A DNA stretch of 64,000 bases, taken from Actinopolyspora mortivallis DSM 44261 (lineage in GTDB: Bacteria > Actinomycetota > Actinomycetes > Mycobacteriales > Pseudonocardiaceae). This document shows, piece by piece, positions 53,601-61,752 of the stretch (its first letter is position 1; every line of letters starts with the position of its first letter). The stretch lies in assembly GCF_000384035.1 (NCBI RefSeq), contig NZ_KB913024.1:1769087-1833086 (forward strand), given 5' to 3'. Both the position numbers and the translations under genes were made by a program. The notes beneath the pieces are model-generated. The model saw only the letters and a program-made list of their open reading frames with translations. It was not told where the DNA came from and searched no databases.

Positions 53601-53964
53601 CGCCGCGATCGAGGCCAGGGTGCTGGTCACCCCGCGGATGCGTCCGCTGCGTCTCGGCGGCACCGTCCTGCACCAGATCGGGCTGCCCTGGCACTGGGGA
53701 CCGAACGGGTTGAGCACCGGGGACGCGGCCAACGAGCTGATCGGGGTCGCCTTGGATCCCAACGTGCACATCATGGAGACCAAGGCGGGGACCTGCGACA
53801 TTCTCGCGGGCAGACGTCCGCGCGGACGACAGCTGCACCGGCTGTTGGCCGACTACCGACGGCGGGCCGGGATCACGGACCTGACCGGGACCACACGCGT
53901 CGAGGACACCGCCCGTTCGGAGGGGAGCGGGGAGGACGAGGGAGGGGAGCACGATGAGCGATGA
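50623..53964 (+). CDS. fdhA: Formate dehydrogenase catalytic subunit, selenocysteine-containing (TGA read as Sec)
   Basis: 1113 residues if TGA 51181-51183 is read as selenocysteine (residue 187); a plain reading stops there. Flanks are NQARI-U-HSSTVPGL, which align with the Sec site of E. coli FdnG, and the frame stays open for 900 more codons with the same molybdopterin oxidoreductase domains. N-terminus: [4Fe-4S] ligands in CPYCAVGC...RLCPKGA (~residues 47-86). No twin-arginine signal is visible, suggesting a cytosol-facing enzyme oxidising formate or reducing CO2. A SECIS-like hairpin follows the TGA. Overlaps fdhB by about ten bases. ATG 50623 has GAGGGG a little far upstream. Confidence 0.93.
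51181..51213 (+). promoter_or_regulatory. Sec TGA codon and bacterial SECIS-like hairpin
   Basis: TGA at 51181-51183, then 11 bases later a hairpin: GGTTCCC (51195-51201) with GGGAATC (51207-51213), one G-T wobble, apical loop GGTCT (51202-51206). The loop GGUCU and the distance of about 18-20 bases from UGA match the E. coli fdhF/fdnG element read by SelB. Confidence 0.85.
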
Positions 53965-54865
53965 CGCCCTCAACCGCCTCAGCGGACCGTTGGCGGATCC
54001 GAGCCGTGAGGCGGGGTATCCGGCACAGCACCCGCCGCGGGTGGGGTTTTTCACCGACACCAGCGTGTGCATCGGCTGCAAGGCCTGCGAGGTCGCCTGC
54101 AAGGAGTGGAACCTGCTGCCGGAGGACGGTCTGGAGCTGACCGGCATGTCCTATGACAACACCGGCGGGTTGGGGGCCAGCACCTGGCGGCACGTGGCCT
54201 TCGTCGAACAGCGCATCGACCCGGCCAGCCGCGCCCGGGTGGATCTCGGGATGCCCGGCATGGGGGGTTCCACCGTCCCCGAGGCGGAGGAGTCCGGGGA
54301 GCTGCGTTGGCTGATGTCCTCCGACGTGTGCAAGCACTGCACCCATGCCGCCTGTCTGGACGTGTGTCCCACGGGGGCGTTGTTCCGCAGTGAGCACGGC
54401 ACCGTGGTGGTGCAGGACGAGGTGTGCAACGGATGCGGCTACTGCGTGCCCGCCTGCCCCTACGGGGTGATCGACGTACGCCCCTCCGACGGGGGAGCGT
54501 TCAAGTGCACGCTCTGCCAGGACCGACTGGGGGAGGGGTTGGCCCCCGCCTGTGCCACGGCCTGTCCCACCGAGTCCATCCAGTACGGGCCGTTGGAGGA
54601 ACTGCGGCAGCGTGCCCAGCACCGTCTCGAACAGCTCCACGAGCAGGGAATCAGTGAGGCCCGGCTCTACGGGCACGAGCCCGACGACGGGGTGGGCGGT
54701 GACGGGGCGTTCTTCCTGCTGCTGGACGAGCCGGAGGTCTACGGACTGCCTCCGGATCCGGTGGTGACCACGCGGGATCTGCCCACGATGGCCCTGTGCG
54801 CGGCCGGGGCGGCGGTGGCCGCCGCGGCGGCCGTGGTGGGGTGTTTCTGGGGAGGTGGTCGGTGA
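53954..54865 (+). CDS. fdhB: Formate dehydrogenase iron-sulfur subunit
   Basis: 303 residues. Four ferredoxin-type cysteine clusters: CIGCKACEVACKEW (~39-52), CKHCTHAACLDVCPTGAL (~125-142), CNGCGYCVPACPYGV (~155-169) and CTLCQDRLGEGLAPACATACP (~184-204), giving four [4Fe-4S] centres. One C-terminal hydrophobic helix (~280-298) anchors it. It carries electrons from FdhA to the membrane subunit. ATG 53954 overlaps the fdhA end; its stop overlaps the NrfD-like gene (GTGA). Confidence 0.93.
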   Translation: MSDDALNRLSGPLADPSREAGYPAQHPPRVGFFTDTSVCIGCKACEVACKEWNLLPEDGLELTGMSYDNTGGLGASTWRHVAFVEQRIDPASRARVDLGMPGMGGSTVPEAEESGELRWLMSSDVCKHCTHAACLDVCPTGALFRSEHGTVVVQDEVCNGCGYCVPACPYGVIDVRPSDGGAFKCTLCQDRLGEGLAPACATACPTESIQYGPLEELRQRAQHRLEQLHEQGISEARLYGHEPDDGVGGDGAFFLLLDEPEVYGLPPDPVVTTRDLPTMALCAAGAAVAAAAAVVGCFWGGGR

Positions 54866-55818
54866 GTCCCGGGGACGTGGAGGCGACGCGGCGGCCCTCC
54901 GAGGACAGGCCGCCCTTCCGGTCCTACTACGGCCGTCCCGTCATCAAGGAACCCACCTGGAAGGTGCCGGACGTGCCCGCCTACCTCTATCTCGGTGGCA
55001 CGGCGGGATCCTCGGCGGTCATGGCCGCGGTGGCCGGGGTCCGTGGGCAGACTCGGCTGCGTCGGGTGGGGAGGTTGTGCGCGGCGGGCGGCTCGGCCGC
55101 CAGTGTGCTGGCCCTGGTGCACGATCTCGGACGCCCGGCGCGGTTTCTGAACATGCTGCGCGTGTTCAAGCCGACCTCTCCGTTGAGTGTGGGCTCGTGG
55201 ATCCTCGCGCCGTTCTCGGCGGTGACCACGGCGGTGGCGGCCTCGGAGGTCACCGGGATCGCTCCCTTCCTCGCCAGGCCGGCCTCGGTGGTCGGCGCCG
55301 TGCTGGGCACGGGGATGACCACCTACACCGCCGTGCTGCTGGCCGACACGGCGGTGCCCGGCTGGCACGAGGTGCACCGCGAGCTTCCCTTCGTGTTCGC
55401 CTCCAGCGCGGTGCTGGGTGCCGGGGCGCTGGCCACGGCGTTGACACCGCGGGAGCAGTCACTGCCGGCCCGACGCATGACCGTCCTCGGCGCCGTGGGC
55501 GAGCTGGTCTCCGGTTCGCTGATGGAGCGCAGGGCGGGCAGGATCTCCGAGGCCTACCGCACCGGCCGGGCCGGCAACGTGCTGCGGGCGGCCCGCGCGC
55601 TGGCCGTGGTCGCCGCGGGGGCGGCGCTGCGTGCCGGGCGTGGCGGGACGGCCGCCTGGCTGGCGGGGGTGTGTGGCACGGCGGCCTCGGCGGCGACCCG
55701 CTACGGGGTGTTCGAGGCCGGGCGGACAACCGCGCGGGACCCGTACTACACGGTGGTGCCGCAGCGGGAACGTGCCCGGCGGGATGAGGACTCCCCCGAT
55801 CACCGGTCCGAGGGGTGA
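54862..55818 (+). CDS. NrfD/PsrC-like membrane subunit of formate dehydrogenase
   Basis: 318 residues with about eight hydrophobic helices after a short polar N-terminus (PPFRSYYGRPVIKEPTWKVPDVPAYLYLGG). The pattern matches polysulfide reductase NrfD-type quinone-linked membrane proteins found with actinobacterial formate dehydrogenases in place of a b-type cytochrome. It should pass electrons between FdhB and quinone. GTG 54862 overlaps the fdhB stop as GTGA, so all three genes form one translational unit. Confidence 0.85.
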   Translation: MSPGDVEATRRPSEDRPPFRSYYGRPVIKEPTWKVPDVPAYLYLGGTAGSSAVMAAVAGVRGQTRLRRVGRLCAAGGSAASVLALVHDLGRPARFLNMLRVFKPTSPLSVGSWILAPFSAVTTAVAASEVTGIAPFLARPASVVGAVLGTGMTTYTAVLLADTAVPGWHEVHRELPFVFASSAVLGAGALATALTPREQSLPARRMTVLGAVGELVSGSLMERRAGRISEAYRTGRAGNVLRAARALAVVAAGAALRAGRGGTAAWLAGVCGTAASAATRYGVFEAGRTTARDPYYTVVPQRERARRDEDSPDHRSEG

Positions 55819-55897
55819 GAGGCAGGAGCACGCTCGCCGCCGGTGCGGGCGAGTAGTATCGCGGTGATCGTTTCCGTGTGACCAGGGAGGTTCGTCC

Positions 55898-56500
55898 GTG
55901 ACCGCTGCTTCCCCACAGGCACGTCCCGCCCGGAACGAGGACGTGGAAGCGGCCGTGGGCACGTTGTGCCGCGCCTTCGCGGACTACCCGTGGACCCGGC
56001 ACGTGATCGCCGCCGAGGAGCACGAGCGGCGGTTGGCGGAGTTCCAGCGCCTGTTCCTCTCCCGTGTCGGTCTGGAACACGGGCGGGTGTGGGTCACCCC
56101 GGGATGCGAGGCGGTGTCGGTGTGGACCACGCCGGAGAGCACGGGTGTGGGGGCAGTGTTCGCCGAGCTGACCGGCCGGTTCGTCGAGTTGGCCGGCGAC
56201 CGGTGGGAGTACTTCGAACGGGCCGAAACCGCGCTGGCACCCCATCGCCCTCGGGATCCGGTGTGGTTTCTCGGCAGCGTCGGGGTGGATCCCTCCCAGC
56301 AGGGCCGGGGACTGGCCGGGGTGGTGATCCGGCCCGGACTGCAGGAGGCCGACCGTGCCGGGGTCCCATCCTTCCTGGAAACCTCGGACGAACGGAACGT
56401 GGAGATCTACCGGCGTTTCGGGTTCGAGGTTCAAACGGAGGTCCAGGTGCCCGACGGAGGACCACTCACCTGGACGATGTGGCGGGCTCCCCGCCGGTGA
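55898..56500 (+). CDS. GNAT-family N-acetyltransferase
   Basis: 200 residues. The acetyl-CoA-binding motif is VGVDPSQQGRGLAGVVIRP (~residues 128-146; RxxGxG form Q-x-x-G-x-G/A), followed by the FLETSDERNVEIYRRFGFE C-terminal segment. Substrate unknown. GTG 55898 has GGGAGG seven bases upstream. It lies just before the decayed mobile region and may be the last chromosomal backbone gene. Confidence 0.85.
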   Translation: MTAASPQARPARNEDVEAAVGTLCRAFADYPWTRHVIAAEEHERRLAEFQRLFLSRVGLEHGRVWVTPGCEAVSVWTTPESTGVGAVFAELTGRFVELAGDRWEYFERAETALAPHRPRDPVWFLGSVGVDPSQQGRGLAGVVIRPGLQEADRAGVPSFLETSDERNVEIYRRFGFEVQTEVQVPDGGPLTWTMWRAPRR

Positions 56501-56512
56501 CAGGGACGACGG

Positions 56513-56672
56513 CGAGGACGGTGCCGAGGTGCTGGCGACGATTCGGTCAGATCCGGGCAACGTCAGCCTGAACACGATGCTGGCCGAGATCGCCAAACTG
56601 GAGTCCGTGCGGGCTGTCGGCGTACCGACCGGGATGTTCGCCGACGTCGCGCCCCAGGTGGTCACGGCCTGA
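56513..56672 (+). pseudogene. Fragment of a Tn3-family transposase (plus strand)
   Basis: The plus-strand frame ending at 56672 reads VLATIRSDPGNVSLNTMLAE, then IAKLESVRAVGVPTGMFADV. This is a clear relative of a segment inside the transposase at the right end of the window (LLSELKADPGQASLDTLLAE, VDKLTAVRELGLPADVFADA). Only ~50 residues remain, in the opposite orientation to that gene. The GNAT stop lies just upstream. Confidence 0.8.
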
Positions 56673-56746
56673 CGGGTGGAATCGCCGAGGCATCTGCGAG
56701 ATGGGGTGCCGGTAAGGGGCGTGTCACCAGGTGCAGCCGAGGTGTG

Positions 56747-57062
56747 TCATATGTCGACGATCAGTGTGGTGTCGATGGCGCGAGCGCGATCGGCAGCCGA
56801 GGAGGGGGTGTAGACGCGGGTGGAATCGAGCTTGGCGTGGCCCATGAGGTCGGCGTCGGCGATGTTGGCCATGTCAACGCCGCTTCGCACCAGCTGGGTG
56901 CCGAAGGTGTGTCGCAGCGTAGGGGATGCACCCGCGCTTTCCCCGCATCCGGTCCGGAGTCGTGCACCAGAGCCCGGCCGCGGTAGCGATCTGGCGGAGA
57001 ATGCTGTTGATGCTGTGCACGGATAGCTGTCCGTCGCGTCGGTTGAGCCACAGCGCCGCCGA
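56747..57062 (-). pseudogene. Frameshifted tyrosine recombinase, C-terminal catalytic fragment
   Basis: The minus strand first encodes SAALWLNRRDGQLSVHSINS and on through ILRQIATAAGLW, then shifts frame (around 56930-56965) to LRHTFGTQLVRSGVDMANIA, then DADLMGHAKLDSTRVYT. The second part holds the integrase box (RHTF, GH, Tyr nucleophile in VYT). The N-terminal half of the enzyme is missing. Dead gene; marks the accessory region. Confidence 0.8.
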
Positions 57063-57112
57063 GTCAGCTGTTGGGGGCCAGTCTGGTCGTTATAGCTGCT
57101 TTTTGGCCTGGC

Positions 57113-57134
57113 CTGCTCAGAAACTGAATCACAG
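57113..57134. repeat. Possible degenerate Tn3-type terminal inverted repeat
   Basis: The plus strand reads CTGCTCAGAAACTGAATCAC, close to the inner part of Tn21/Tn3-family ends (CTCAGAAAACGGAAAAT). It sits at the boundary between the recombinase fragment and the intact small-membrane operon. The partner end was not found, so this is a hint only. Confidence 0.25.
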
Positions 57135-57141
57135 GGGGGCA

Positions 57142-57687
57142 TCAGTGTATGAGCACGCTACCCACCGGGGCTGTGACGGTGAGCAGAAGAACCAATACAA
57201 GCAGGCGGGGACGGGCGGCCAGCAAACCCGCCCCGGCACGCCCGACCACAGCAGCCACGATAGCTGGCCACAGGAACTGATGTGTGAAGCCGCCTGTGAA
57301 CAGCAGCGAAGTGACGACTCCGGCCACTATGCCAGCGCTCGCAAATGCCACCAGGATCATTGGTGCACCGGCGTTGTGGCACAGCCGTTCGGTGAGCAGA
57401 GCGACGGAGACGCCGATGAGGACCACGATCCCGGCTACTAACGGAATCAGACTGGTCATGTTGAGGAGGTGAACCCCGAAACCGGCAGCAGGGCTACGTC
57501 CTGGCAGCACGGTCCACGTGGCCAGCGCTGCTCCGGCAGCGACGGTCGCTGCCGGCGACGTTTCGTAACAATCCATAGTGCCGGCAACGGTCCGCATCGG
57601 TGACAAGCGTAGCTGCTGGCACCGTGAAGGACAGGTCACGGTGGCCAGCACCGTGCCAGGGTTCTCCGGCCTGTGATGCACGTTCAT
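57142..57687 (-). CDS. Small membrane protein B of an unknown operon
   Basis: 181 residues. Four hydrophobic helices; the C-terminal ~110 residues are a paralog of the upstream gene (shared plan: VAFASAGIVAG...TSLLFTGG...QFLWPAIVAAVVGR...LAARP). The start ATG 57687 overlaps the upstream stop (ATGA). Starts at 57597 or 57576 (MDCYETSP) remain possible and would remove a proline-poor, basic N-terminus that may not be real. Family not recognised. Confidence 0.65.
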   Translation of the reverse strand: MNVHHRPENPGTVLATVTCPSRCQQLRLSPMRTVAGTMDCYETSPAATVAAGAALATWTVLPGRSPAAGFGVHLLNMTSLIPLVAGIVVLIGVSVALLTERLCHNAGAPMILVAFASAGIVAGVVTSLLFTGGFTHQFLWPAIVAAVVGRAGAGLLAARPRLLVLVLLLTVTAPVGSVLIH

Positions 57688-57989
57688 GCGGAGACGAAAG
57701 CGGCAACCATCAGTGCGGCAACCGCGAGTCCGGCCATGATGAAAGGAATCGGTCGCCGTGCCAGGGGATCACCGAGACTGCGGCCCAGCACGGCTGCGGC
57801 GATAGCGGGCCATACGAACTGCAGCACGATACTGCCGGTGATCGCCATCGAGACCACGATGCCGGTTACGCACCCTGCTACCGCAAAGCTTGCCACGGTG
57901 GTCAACAGGTTGGCACGCCGACATACCCATTCGAGGAGTGCTGCCACTGGAACGCCGAGAACCAGTACCGTCACCGTCACGTATGGCAC
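57684..57989 (-). CDS. Small membrane protein A, paralog of the downstream gene
   Basis: 101 residues with three to four helices (VTVTVLVLGVPVAALLEWVC, TTVASFAVAGCVTGIVVSMAITG, VLQFVWPAIAAAVLG, FIMAGLAVAALMVAAFV). It shares the pattern QFxWPAIxAAVxGR and LAxRP with the downstream protein, so the two probably arose by tandem duplication. Overlaps both neighbours (13 bases upstream and ATGA downstream). Function unknown. Confidence 0.68.
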   Translation of the reverse strand: MPYVTVTVLVLGVPVAALLEWVCRRANLLTTVASFAVAGCVTGIVVSMAITGSIVLQFVWPAIAAAVLGRSLGDPLARRPIPFIMAGLAVAALMVAAFVSA

Positions 57990-58174
57990 TGTTGCCGCCC
58001 CGTGCTGGCGAGATGATCGGTGAGGGTGTCGCCATCCAACGGCACACCGTTGGCTGCGGAGCCGAGTACTCCTTCGACCAGGAGTGCCGTGATCGCGGCC
58101 AGGACCGCGACCACGGCACCAGCGAGCAGCCTGCGCGACGGCGACGTCATGTCTGGTGTCGTCGAGCGTTGCAT
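57977..58174 (-). CDS. Single-helix membrane peptide
   Basis: 65 residues. One hydrophobic helix (LLAGAVVAVLAAITALLV, ~residues 16-33) followed by a short polar tail (GVPLDGDTLTDHLASTGRQQC). ATG 58174 has AGAGGG about six bases upstream. It begins 11 bases after the stop of the broken upstream gene, suggesting a shared transcript. No family known. Confidence 0.6.
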   Translation of the reverse strand: MQRSTTPDMTSPSRRLLAGAVVAVLAAITALLVEGVLGSAANGVPLDGDTLTDHLASTGRQQCHT

Positions 58175-58185
58175 GCTGTCCCTCT

Positions 58186-59265
58186 CTACAGGTTTCCCGC
58201 CCGGATGTTTTCCTTACCGCATATACCGGTCAAGCAGGCGAATCCTTGGTTCTTCCGCTCGTGGACGATCCGCCACCCGGTCAAGCCGGTCGCGAGATAG
58301 ATCCCGTGGTGCGGGACGGGGTAGTAGTCTCCCTCGAGAGTGTAGTAGCCGTCCCTGTAAACTAGAGCGCGCCAGTCATAGGTGATTTTTCCCGCGACGC
58401 AGAACGGGTTACCGATTGCGTGCTCGGCACGGAAGCGTGCCTGAATGGTGTTGGTGCCGTCCGGGTACCAGAAGATGTCCATGTCCTCGGTCCCGGCATT
58501 GGCCCGTTTGAGGACCTCGCCCGCACCGTTGATGTGTTTCGTATCGTGGGTGGCCTTCGTCTGCAGAACTTCTGCGGCGGGCCAGTCGATGAACGCTTCC
58601 AGCTGGGCGCGGAACCGATTCGAGGTCGCGTCGAAACCGCGGTTGTCACCGCTGAAGTAGCCGCCTTCGATCTCGCACGGAAACGCTGGTGCCCGGAGGA
58701 GCGATGAAGGCTTGATGGCGCACGGTTGAGCTGAGAGCCTGCGTCATTGCTCGGTCACGCCTGTCGAGCACGGTACGGGCCTGCTGCGGGGACTCTCCAG
58801 CGGGAATCCGGACAACACCGCCCATCACCACGGTCCGACCATCTTCGACCTGCGGGTTCTTGGCAGGAGGTGGCAACGGTTTACCGTCCGGGCCGCGGTT
58901 GCTTTTCTCCTGGGGAATCCCGAAGGCCGGTGTTTCTGGCACCGTGTTTTGTGCGACCACGCCCGGGGCTTGCAGACGGTCCTTGAGCGGAGTCGTCTCC
59001 GGAGTCAGGGCCTGCACCACGTAATGGTTCTGAGTGCCTTGCTCCACCTCAGAATCGATGAACGTTGTCTCCGTGGTAGTCTTCAGCAACTTTCCGTCGC
59101 GACGAACTTCGTACTTTGCGGCCCCTTTCACGGAATCCCAGGTCAACTGAACCTGATCGGAATCGGCAATGGTGGTCAGCGTCGGCGTCTGCTTCGTCGA
59201 TGCGGTAGTGGCACTGCGCGGGCGTGAAGGTACGCCCTGACGAGCTTTTTGAGTGGGTTTTTCAT
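58186..59265 (-). pseudogene. Frameshifted extracellular-type protein, DUF3238-like
   Basis: The minus strand reads one protein in three frames. ATG 59265 (AGGA before it) gives MKNPLKKLVRAYLHA; a shift near 59225 leads to TPTLTTIADSDQVQLTWDS with a fibronectin-III-like module (KYEVRRDGKLLKTTTETTFI); a second shift near 58670 leads to IEGGYFSGDNRGFDATSNRF, then an FIDWP...HDTKHING region and the C-terminus ending in NIRAGNL. The GGYFSGDNRGF part resembles DUF3238. Two frameshifts make it probably inactive unless they are sequence errors. Confidence 0.6.
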
Positions 59266-59706
59266 ATCAATTCCTGGTAATAGCTGAGTTAGACACCCAC
59301 ATTTGATCGACTTTGTCCGATATGAGCAATATTCATTTCCATGAGCCACTCGAACGGAGCAACAGCGGCGCGTCGACAATGTTTGTTACGTGATTAGCGG
59401 CACATTTGTTATGGCTCGCGATAGGGTCGACAGATCTACAAAGAGGAGCGAGGCCCACGCGGACGTGCAGCCGCCACCGCTGCGCGAGTTCGTCAGTCTG
59501 GGCGCACACCGCGCCACGTTGGTGCGTGGTTTTGCCGCGGATGTGGCCGAAGCACGGCATCGAGGTCACTGTGACCAGTGGGAACTGCGGTAGAGGGCCC
59601 AGTTCTCCGGTCGTTACGCCGGGCCGCAAGGTAGACGGAATAGAGCTCGAGGGTGGGGCTGTGCTGTAGCCGTGGATGGTCCGGTCGCAGGAACGAGGGG
59701 CTGGTT
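59266..59706. other. Stretch without a supported gene inside the decayed island
   Basis: About 440 bases of mixed composition, with an AT-rich patch near 59280-59345 just upstream of the broken extracellular gene, probably its promoter. Several open frames cross it on both strands; none has a ribosome site or coding-like base use. Confidence 0.35.
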
Positions 59707-60373
59707 TTAGCTCGGACGTGTTGAGTGTGGGACGGATCCGGGTTCGAAAGTCTGGTTGGTGCTGAGTTCGGGGACGTATTTGTAGATGGTGGAGCGGGAC
59801 ACGCCGAGGAGCGTGCGATGGAGGCCACGGTGGTGTCGGGTTCGGCGAGCAGGGCACGGGCGTGGTGGATCTGTTCGGGTGTCATGGCCGATGGTCGGCC
59901 GAGTCGGACGCCGTTGGCTTTCGCGGCGGCGAGGCCTTCGCGGGTGCCGTCGACGATGAGTTCTCGGAGGAATTCAGCCAGCGCGGCGAAGACGTGGAAC
60001 ACGAGGCGACCGCCGGGGTGGTGTCGAGGTTCTCGTGCAGCGAGGTGAACCCGACGTTGCGTCTGCGTAGCTCGCTGACCAGGGAAAGCAGATCGTGCAG
60101 GCTGCGGCCGAGACGGGAGAGTTCGAGGACGATGAGGGTGTCGCCTTCGCGGAGGTAGTCCAGGCAGGCGGTCAGCTCGGGGCGTTCGGCGTTTTTCCCG
60201 CTGATGAGTTTTTCTTCGAACACCCGGAGGCACCCGGCGTCGGTCAACGCGTCGACTTGGCGGCGCAGGTTCTGCTCGTGAGTGGACACCCGGGCGTAGC
60301 CGACGCGCGCGTCGCCCCCGATCGTGTCGAGGGGGTCGCCGTCGAGGGCGAATTCGGCTGGAGCGTCGGTCAT
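59707..60373 (-). pseudogene. Serine recombinase (resolvase/invertase) with two frameshifts
   Basis: ATG 60373 begins MTDAPAEFALDGDPLDTIGG, then VGYARVSTHEQNLRRQVDAL with the catalytic serine (YARVST). A shift near 60020 moves to VFHVFAALAEFLRELIVDGT, then REGLAAAKANGVRLGRPSAM; a second shift near 59820 (one missing base) is needed to reach the helix-turn-helix (LLGVSRSTIYKYVPELSTNQ) before the stop at 59707. The order of motifs is that of Tn3-type resolvases. Dead as written. Confidence 0.85.
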
Positions 60374-60772
60374 CGGCTGCACCTTCCATGATCGCGGATG
60401 CGTCGACTGTACGACAAAGGGCTGTGATCGACTTGGTGGACACTCGCTTTTTCCAACACGTTTTTTCGACACCCGCAGGGCAGCTCGGGGACGCGAAGCG
60501 ACTATTGTTGATCATGCGTGAGAAAGTTTCGTTTCTCAGTCAGCGTCAAAGGGTGTACTCATCTGGAGTTATTGTCGATCTTCTTGCAGGCTGGGCGCGC
60601 GAGTAACCGTCGACTGTCTGTTCCATGCCGGACGTCTGTTTGGCGTCATCCCTGTTTGGTCAATATTCCCCTGATTAGTCGCTTTGTATGTGGACGCATG
60701 CCATTAATCTTCCTTGCGGTCAATGTCCTCGTGGCTTGTGCTCGAGGACGTCGTTGTCTGGGAGGGTTGTTC
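60374..60772. promoter_or_regulatory. AT-richer intergenic region upstream of a secreted protein gene
   Basis: About 400 bases with lower GC than the chromosome core. No convincing coding frame on either strand. The GGAGGG at 60761-60766 is the ribosome site of the next gene. Likely contains the promoters of that gene and of the recombinase remnant. Confidence 0.35.
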
Positions 60773-61294
60773 ATGATCGCGAGAGGATCTCGCGCTCTGT
60801 TGAGCTGTGCTGCTGCCGCGATGGTGATGCTGGGGATGTCGGCGGCGCCGGCGGTGGCGCAAGACACGCCACGCACTGGGGTAGAGCAGACGTCTCGGCC
60901 GGAACCATCCTCGTGTTGGGCTAACGCGAACGCGCCCCACGTGTCGAAGGGGACCGGAAAAATCATTGCCAAAACACGCTGGGAATGCGGCGTCGGTCGC
61001 GATGTCACTGTCACCGAAGCGTTAATTCGGCTGTATCAGTGTTCGCAGAAGCCCTCCGGTCCGGAGAAAACCTGGACCACCCAGTACGGATGCCGAGTGG
61101 TCAAGTCCGCTTCGTATCTGGATGATCTGTATGTGCCCGCGAACGGCAAGACCAATCCACGCTACGTTCCCAAGGTCGGGGATCCGGGTGCAAGCGGCAC
61201 GGGATGGTGGATCCAGTGCACACAGTACTACCGGTCAGACAATCCTGGTGTGAAGTACCGTAACGCCTCGATCGCACGGTATCTCACGGCCTGA
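60773..61294 (+). CDS. Secreted cysteine-containing protein of unknown function
   Basis: 173 residues. A clear signal peptide: basic start MIARGSRALL, hydrophobic core (SCAAAAMVMLGMSAAPAVA) and AVAQ-D cleavage site. The mature ~140 residues have five cysteines (CWANA, WECG, YQCSQ, YGCRV, IQCTQ) and many Trp/Tyr, suggesting a disulfide-bonded extracellular protein. ATG 60773 follows GGAGGG at six bases. The frame extends upstream but without a start of equal quality. Could be a toxin, inhibitor or surface factor; no family recognised. Confidence 0.75.
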   Translation: MIARGSRALLSCAAAAMVMLGMSAAPAVAQDTPRTGVEQTSRPEPSSCWANANAPHVSKGTGKIIAKTRWECGVGRDVTVTEALIRLYQCSQKPSGPEKTWTTQYGCRVVKSASYLDDLYVPANGKTNPRYVPKVGDPGASGTGWWIQCTQYYRSDNPGVKYRNASIARYLTA

Positions 61295-61309
61295 TGGCAG
61301 GATGGTCAT

Positions 61310-61702
61310 GTGGACTATACTGATCAGCTCGATGCCCTGAGTCCCAGTGATCCCCCGACGGTGGGGCGCACGTGGGAGGTGCGGCCGGAGCTGCTAGTGG
61401 CTTCGACCGCACCGGACGAGGCCACACTGCATGCGGTGCGCACCTGGATCCGCGATCAGGGATGGCAGGCGTGGATCGGCTGGACTGCCGAATCGGCGCG
61501 AACCGCGTGCGCGTTGCATGCCACTCTCGGCCTCGACGCCGACAGCGCCGGAGCAGCCGTGGACTATGCGGTGCGGATGCTCTCCGAAGCCGCCACCGCG
61601 TGCGGAGTGCACGTTGCGGGGCTCGGCGAAGTCGTCGTGGTTCCCGGATGGCGTGACGAACGGGAACAGTTCGCTCAGGACTCTTCCACCAACCATTACT
61701 GA
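61310..61702 (+). CDS. Hypothetical cytosolic protein, partner of the secreted protein
   Basis: 130 residues, start GTG 61310, 15 bases after the preceding stop, so probably co-transcribed. It has no signal or helix in the membrane; it is acidic and alpha/beta-like, with Trp-rich segments (WIRDQGWQAWIGWTAESART). A cognate immunity or regulatory role for the neighbour is possible but unsupported. Family not recognised. Confidence 0.55.
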   Translation: MDYTDQLDALSPSDPPTVGRTWEVRPELLVASTAPDEATLHAVRTWIRDQGWQAWIGWTAESARTACALHATLGLDADSAGAAVDYAVRMLSEAATACGVHVAGLGEVVVVPGWRDEREQFAQDSSTNHY

Positions 61703-61752
61703 CAGCGTCCCGACTTTATGCACCTCGTAACACGAGGGCATCGTTCTGCCGC

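Noticed and set aside
59333-59857. Minus-strand 174-residue open frame
   Set aside because: Low-complexity proline/serine-rich translation that overlaps the recombinase remnant; no motif or ribosome site.
61725-61739. Hairpin CCTCGT-AAC-ACGAGG as a transposon resolution site
   Set aside because: It is a single short hairpin and more likely a terminator after the 130-residue gene; no repeated resolvase sites are visible.
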